Assembly: GCA_014360385.1 (NCBI GenBank)
Contig: JACIXO010000040.1
Location: 1-8,560, forward strand
Length of the DNA: 8,560 nt
From: Actinomycetota bacterium
GTDB lineage: Bacteria; Actinomycetota; Humimicrobiia; Humimicrobiales; Humimicrobiaceae
Direction of reading: 5' to 3'
Shown: positions 5,859 to 8,560 of the stretch, piece after piece
How the letters are laid out: every line of letters begins with the position of its first letter
How positions within the stretch are numbered: position 1 is the stretch's first letter
Translations under genes and position numbers: made by a program
Notes under the pieces: generated by a model
The model's input: only the letters and a program-made list of their open reading frames with translations
What the model was told of the DNA's origin: nothing
The model's database searches: none

Positions 5859-7670
5859 TTACTTAGAAGTTCTTTGTATAACCTCTACAAATTTATTAAC
5901 CAGCTGCGGATCAAATTGAACACCAGCTAGTCTAACTAACTCGCTAATTGCTTCCTGTCTGGTAATTTTTTCCCTATAAGACCTTTTATGTGTCATTGCA
6001 TCATAAGCATCCACAATTGAAATTATCCTGGAAAGCAAAGGAATCTGAGTGCCCTTTAGACCCTGAGGATAACCACTGCCATTCCACCATTCATGGTGAC
6101 ATAGGATTTCTTCTGCTACACTATTGGTCTTGGGGGAAAACTGAACAATATTATATCCGATTTCAGAATGTCTCTTTACAACCTCCCATTCCTTAACACT
6201 AAGCTTTCCCTTTTTACTTAGAATTTTTGATGGTATAGCTACTTTTCCTATGTCGTGAAGCGAAGATAAAAGTTTAAGCCTTTCCAACTCAGTTTCAGGT
6301 AAATTAATAGCCTTTCCAAGCTCCAGAGCCATCTTCTCAATCCTTCGAAGGTGCCCTTTTGTTTCACTGCTTTTTTCCCAGAGTAGTTTTTTCAAGGAAT
6401 CAAGAACAAACTCACTTGTTGTCTTTGATTCCAGTAGTTTTATTCTATACATTTTATCTTCTGCACTTTTTATTAGCTCATTTACATCCTGGGAAGGAAC
6501 GATCTTGGTGGTACTGCCAAGTGCAATAGTAATAGGAATCCTGTAACAGGAATGTTTATTACATGACTCCTTAATCCTATCAATTATTTCCTGAGCATCT
6601 TTGTCCGAAGTATTGGGAAGAAGTATGGAAAACTCATCTCCACCCCATCTTGCTATAATGTCTTCTTTCCTACAACTATTCTTCAATATTCGAGCCACAC
6701 TTCTAAGAAGCCTGTCTCCTTCCTTGTGACCAAAAGCATCATTTATTAGCTTTAATCCATTTACATCTCCAATAATGAAACTCAAGGGTAGTTGCCTCGG
6801 GGTATCCAGTCTTTTGAGTTCCTCCACGAAATAAGCACGATTATAAAGCCCAGTCAAGCTATCGTGGAAGGATAAATACCTTATTTTTCTTTCTGCTCTT
6901 ATTCTCTCAGATATATCCCGTACTATACCAAGATAGTAAATTGGTTTCTGACCATTATTATCATAAAGAACCCTGGAACTTATCTCGACCCATATTTTAC
7001 TTCCATCTTTTCTCTTGAGACGGGTCTCAAATATTCTATCTCTATCCTTGGGACCAGGTCTATTCTTAGGAGAAACATAAAGATCCTGGGTATTTACTGA
7101 AAGAAGCTCTTCTTTACTCGAATAACCAAGCATTTTAACAAGAGCATGATTTGCGTCTATATATTTTCCTTCTGGAGTACTTATGTATATTCCATCAATG
7201 GAATTCTCAAACAGAGACCTGTATCTTTCCTGGCTTTTATACAAAGCTTCCTCAAACTCATGAAGCTCAGTTATATCTATCCCGATTCCAAAAAAATAGT
7301 TTACTTCACCTGTTTTCCTATCAACTATTGGTGCCCCACTCCATCTCACAAGAAATTGTCGGCCATCTCTGGAAACAATATGGTTTTCATTTACTGTGCT
7401 TTTCTTCTCCTTGACAAGGGTTTCAAATATTTTAGAGAGTTTTTTTCTATCTTCGTCAGGGACAAATGTAGAAAGGTAGTCCACTCCTTTTATTTCCTCA
7501 CTGGTATAGCCGAGTGCTTTTAGCATTGGGTCGTTCATCCAGATGGCTTTGCCATCCTTATCTATCACAACCAAAAAAGCAGGAAAGGTCTCAACAAGCT
7601 TGTCCCTGAGACTGTTTCTTTCCTCTGATTGTAGTTCTTTTAATTTTTCTCTACACTCATTAAGAAGCAT
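5859..7670 (-). CDS. PAS-PAS-GGDEF-HD-GYP protein, probable dual cyclic-di-GMP enzyme
   Basis: This 603-residue sensor protein combines two PAS domains (about 25-138 and 146-260), a GGDEF diguanylate cyclase (about 262-412) and a C-terminal HD-GYP phosphodiesterase (about 420-598). GGDEF 343-347 is exact, and RKED (334-337) five residues before it fits the product-inhibition I-site (RxxD). The HD-GYP half has His440, HD (472-473), His501, HHEWWNGSGYP (525-535) and DAYDAM (554-559). Both halves therefore look catalytically competent, implying opposite reactions controlled by the PAS inputs. No membrane segment is visible, so it is probably cytoplasmic. PAS ligands cannot be assigned. The first ATG is at 7670, but it has no clear ribosome binding site. 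The frame stays open to 7784, and a strong GGGAGG (7736-7741) precedes an in-frame ATA at 7730, which would add 20 coiled-coil-like residues. The true start is therefore uncertain. It is convergent with hypE. Confidence 0.93.
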   Translation of the reverse strand: MLLNECREKLKELQSEERNSLRDKLVETFPAFLVVIDKDGKAIWMNDPMLKALGYTSEEIKGVDYLSTFVPDEDRKKLSKIFETLVKEKKSTVNENHIVSRDGRQFLVRWSGAPIVDRKTGEVNYFFGIGIDITELHEFEEALYKSQERYRSLFENSIDGIYISTPEGKYIDANHALVKMLGYSSKEELLSVNTQDLYVSPKNRPGPKDRDRIFETRLKRKDGSKIWVEISSRVLYDNNGQKPIYYLGIVRDISERIRAERKIRYLSFHDSLTGLYNRAYFVEELKRLDTPRQLPLSFIIGDVNGLKLINDAFGHKEGDRLLRSVARILKNSCRKEDIIARWGGDEFSILLPNTSDKDAQEIIDRIKESCNKHSCYRIPITIALGSTTKIVPSQDVNELIKSAEDKMYRIKLLESKTTSEFVLDSLKKLLWEKSSETKGHLRRIEKMALELGKAINLPETELERLKLLSSLHDIGKVAIPSKILSKKGKLSVKEWEVVKRHSEIGYNIVQFSPKTNSVAEEILCHHEWWNGSGYPQGLKGTQIPLLSRIISIVDAYDAMTHKRSYREKITRQEAISELVRLAGVQFDPQLVNKFVEVIQRTSK

Positions 7671-7735
7671 CTCAAGTTCAGCTATCTTTTTCTTTAATGC
7701 CTCTAACTTGCTGTAAAGTGACTTTTCTATCTTCG

Positions 7736-7741
7736 CCTCCC
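7736..7741 (-). promoter_or_regulatory. Strong ribosome binding site upstream of the PAS-GGDEF-HD-GYP gene
   Basis: On the - strand this reads GGGAGG, the best Shine-Dalgarno match upstream of the sensor gene. It lies 65 bases before the first ATG (7670) but only 5 bases before an in-frame ATA (7728-7730). No ATG, GTG or TTG occurs in frame between the upstream stop (7785-7787) and ATG 7670. The site therefore argues for initiation near 7730, at a rare start codon, or else is fortuitous. Confidence 0.55.
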
Positions 7742-7790
7742 AAATATTTATGCCTATAAATGTTGTATACCATCTATAAAACTCTTATAG

Positions 7791-7858
7791 AATATAATAC
7801 AAAATATAATACTTTAAAGAATACTATAAAGTACTTTACGATATTTTATTGTACTTTA
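7791..7858. repeat. Cluster of TACTTTA and AATATAATAC repeats, possible operator array
   Basis: AATATAATAC occurs twice, at 7791-7800 and 7803-7812. TACTTTA occurs three times in the same orientation, at 7810-7816, 7832-7838 and 7852-7858, with starts 22 and 20 bases apart, close to two helical turns. The middle copy is part of the perfect 12-base palindrome TAAAGTACTTTA (7827-7838). The second and third copies share a longer core, TACTTTA then C/T and GAT. The regular spacing in a divergent promoter region suggests binding sites for a dimeric regulator, but no regulator gene is present here and low sequence complexity could also produce this. Confidence 0.45.
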
Positions 7859-7946
7859 TGATGTAACTATTTTAAAACATATGGTAATTATATCAACTAT
7901 ATTTTTAATTCCAATGAAAAAATAGTATATTAGTTCTGGTTCAGAA

Positions 7947-8560
7947 ATGAATAATAATACTCACAAGACAACTGTTACCATAGAGGATATAGCACTACCC
8001 AAAGGCTTTGCGGTAGCAAAAAAACAGGGAGAGGTAATTTTTCTACCTGAAGGAGTCCCAGGAGATCTAGTAGAAATCCGGATACGCAAGCACAAAAAAC
8101 AATTCTCGTACGGAGAAATTATAAATATCGAAAAACCTTCCCCCTGGAGGACTGATCCGATATGTCCCCACTTTGGCAGGTGTGGAGGATGTTCACTTCA
8201 GAATATTAAGTATGACAAGCAAACTACTTTAAAATATAATCACCTTATATATAGCCTCAGAAAAATAGGAGGAATAGATATCAAGGATATTGATATTTTA
8301 CCTTTGATCCCCTCTCCTCAACAGTTCTTCTACCGCAATAAAATGGAGTTTTCATTTGGGCAACAAAATAGAGAAATTATTATCGGTCTACGAGAAAAAT
8401 CTTCTTTTTTTACAGGATATACTTCTGAGGTAATATCATTAGACCGATGTGACATTTTCAGTCCCTTAGTTAATAAAATTTTTCCAGTATTTCTTAATTT
8501 CGCAAAAGAAAAGAGCTTAACTTGCTATGACCGAATCCTTAAAAGAGGATTTTTAAGACA
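7947..8560 (+). CDS. rlmD: 23S rRNA (uracil-5-)-methyltransferase, RumA/RlmD type (3' end outside window)
   Basis: The frame starts at ATG 7947 and runs off the right edge after 204 codons; an in-frame TAG at 7923-7925 excludes any earlier start. The family uses S-adenosylmethionine to make 5-methyluridine in 23S rRNA. Residues 7-62 form a TRAM RNA-binding domain (IEDIALPKGFAVAKK, LPEGVPGDLVEIRI). The iron-sulfur cluster motif of RumA-type enzymes follows: Cys73, Cys79 and Cys82 in CPHFGRCGGC, with Cys168 as the likely fourth ligand. FYRNKMEFSFG (128-138) is a typical conserved segment. The SAM-binding motifs and catalytic cysteine lie beyond the window, so the exact target uridine (RlmD, RlmC or the dual RlmCD type) cannot be decided. 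The ribosome binding site is weak (TTCAGAA just before ATG). It is divergent from the sensor gene and apparently unrelated to the hyp genes. Confidence 0.9.
   Translation, partial: MNNNTHKTTVTIEDIALPKGFAVAKKQGEVIFLPEGVPGDLVEIRIRKHKKQFSYGEIINIEKPSPWRTDPICPHFGRCGGCSLQNIKYDKQTTLKYNHLIYSLRKIGGIDIKDIDILPLIPSPQQFFYRNKMEFSFGQQNREIIIGLREKSSFFTGYTSEVISLDRCDIFSPLVNKIFPVFLNFAKEKSLTCYDRILKRGFLR

Larger units (their letters stand above)
7731..7946. promoter_or_regulatory. AT-rich divergent intergenic region with probable promoters and operators
   Basis: This region separates the - strand sensor gene from the + strand methyltransferase gene and must hold the promoters of both, unless either is read from further away. 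It is strikingly AT-rich with many short repeats. On the - strand a weak pair can be proposed: TTGTAT (7797-7802) and TATAGA (7773-7778), 18 bases apart. On the + strand TATATT at 7898-7903 and 7926-7931 are possible -10 boxes without a good -35. CTATAA (7774-7779) and TTATAG (7785-7790) form a perfect 6-base inverted repeat with a 5-base spacer. No tRNA or small coding gene is evident. Promoter positions are guesses in AT-rich DNA; only the repeats are firm. Confidence 0.6.

Noticed and set aside
7146..7523. Overlapping + strand open frames within the PAS region
   Set aside because: They lie opposite clear PAS-domain coding sequence, and their translations have low-complexity, non-protein-like composition.

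Overview
This 8,560-base window is an AT-rich bacterial segment. Its clearest content is a co-directional [NiFe]-hydrogenase maturation cluster, hypF-hypC-hypD-hypE, on the + strand (852-5852). No ribosomal RNA, tRNA, CRISPR or transposase gene is visible. The low GC, strong GGAGG-type ribosome binding sites, hyp genes and a PAS/GGDEF/HD-GYP protein suggest an anaerobic, possibly thermophilic bacterium, for example a Clostridia-like Firmicute or an Atribacterota-type lineage. That assignment is inference; nothing in the window fixes the taxon.

Layout. (1) Positions 2-883: the C-terminal part of a probable extracytoplasmic protein with an Ig-like module followed by a CBM9/DOMON-like module; its start lies outside the window. 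(2) Positions 852-3317: hypF, whose first codons overlap the end of that gene. (3) Positions 3318-3527: a 210-base gap filled mostly by an imperfect palindrome (3324-3466) that can fold into a three-way junction, followed by an AT-rich hairpin and the hypC ribosome binding site. (4) Positions 3528-5852: hypC, hypD and hypE, tightly packed with overlapping ends. (5) Positions 5859-7670, possibly starting upstream near 7730, on the - strand: a PAS-PAS-GGDEF-HD-GYP protein convergent with hypE, only 6 bases from its stop. (6) Positions 7731-7946: a very AT-rich divergent control region with repeated TACTTTA motifs. (7) Positions 7947-8560: the N-terminal part of a TRAM-domain, iron-sulfur 23S rRNA uracil-5-methyltransferase of the RumA/RlmD type, running off the right edge.

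How the genes work together. HypF and HypE make the cyanide ligands: HypF turns carbamoyl phosphate into a carbamoyl group on the C-terminal cysteine of HypE, and HypE dehydrates it to a thiocyanate. The HypC-HypD complex carries the iron on which the Fe(CN)2CO unit is assembled. All four proteins look intact, with their key residues present. The nickel-insertion genes hypA and hypB and the hydrogenase subunits are not in the window. The cyclic-di-GMP protein and the rRNA methyltransferase have no evident functional link to hydrogenase maturation.

The coding content is mostly well-known families. The least explained parts are the structured element between hypF and hypC, the repeat-rich divergent promoter region, and the apparent lack of a normal start codon behind the strong ribosome binding site of the PAS-GGDEF-HD-GYP gene.
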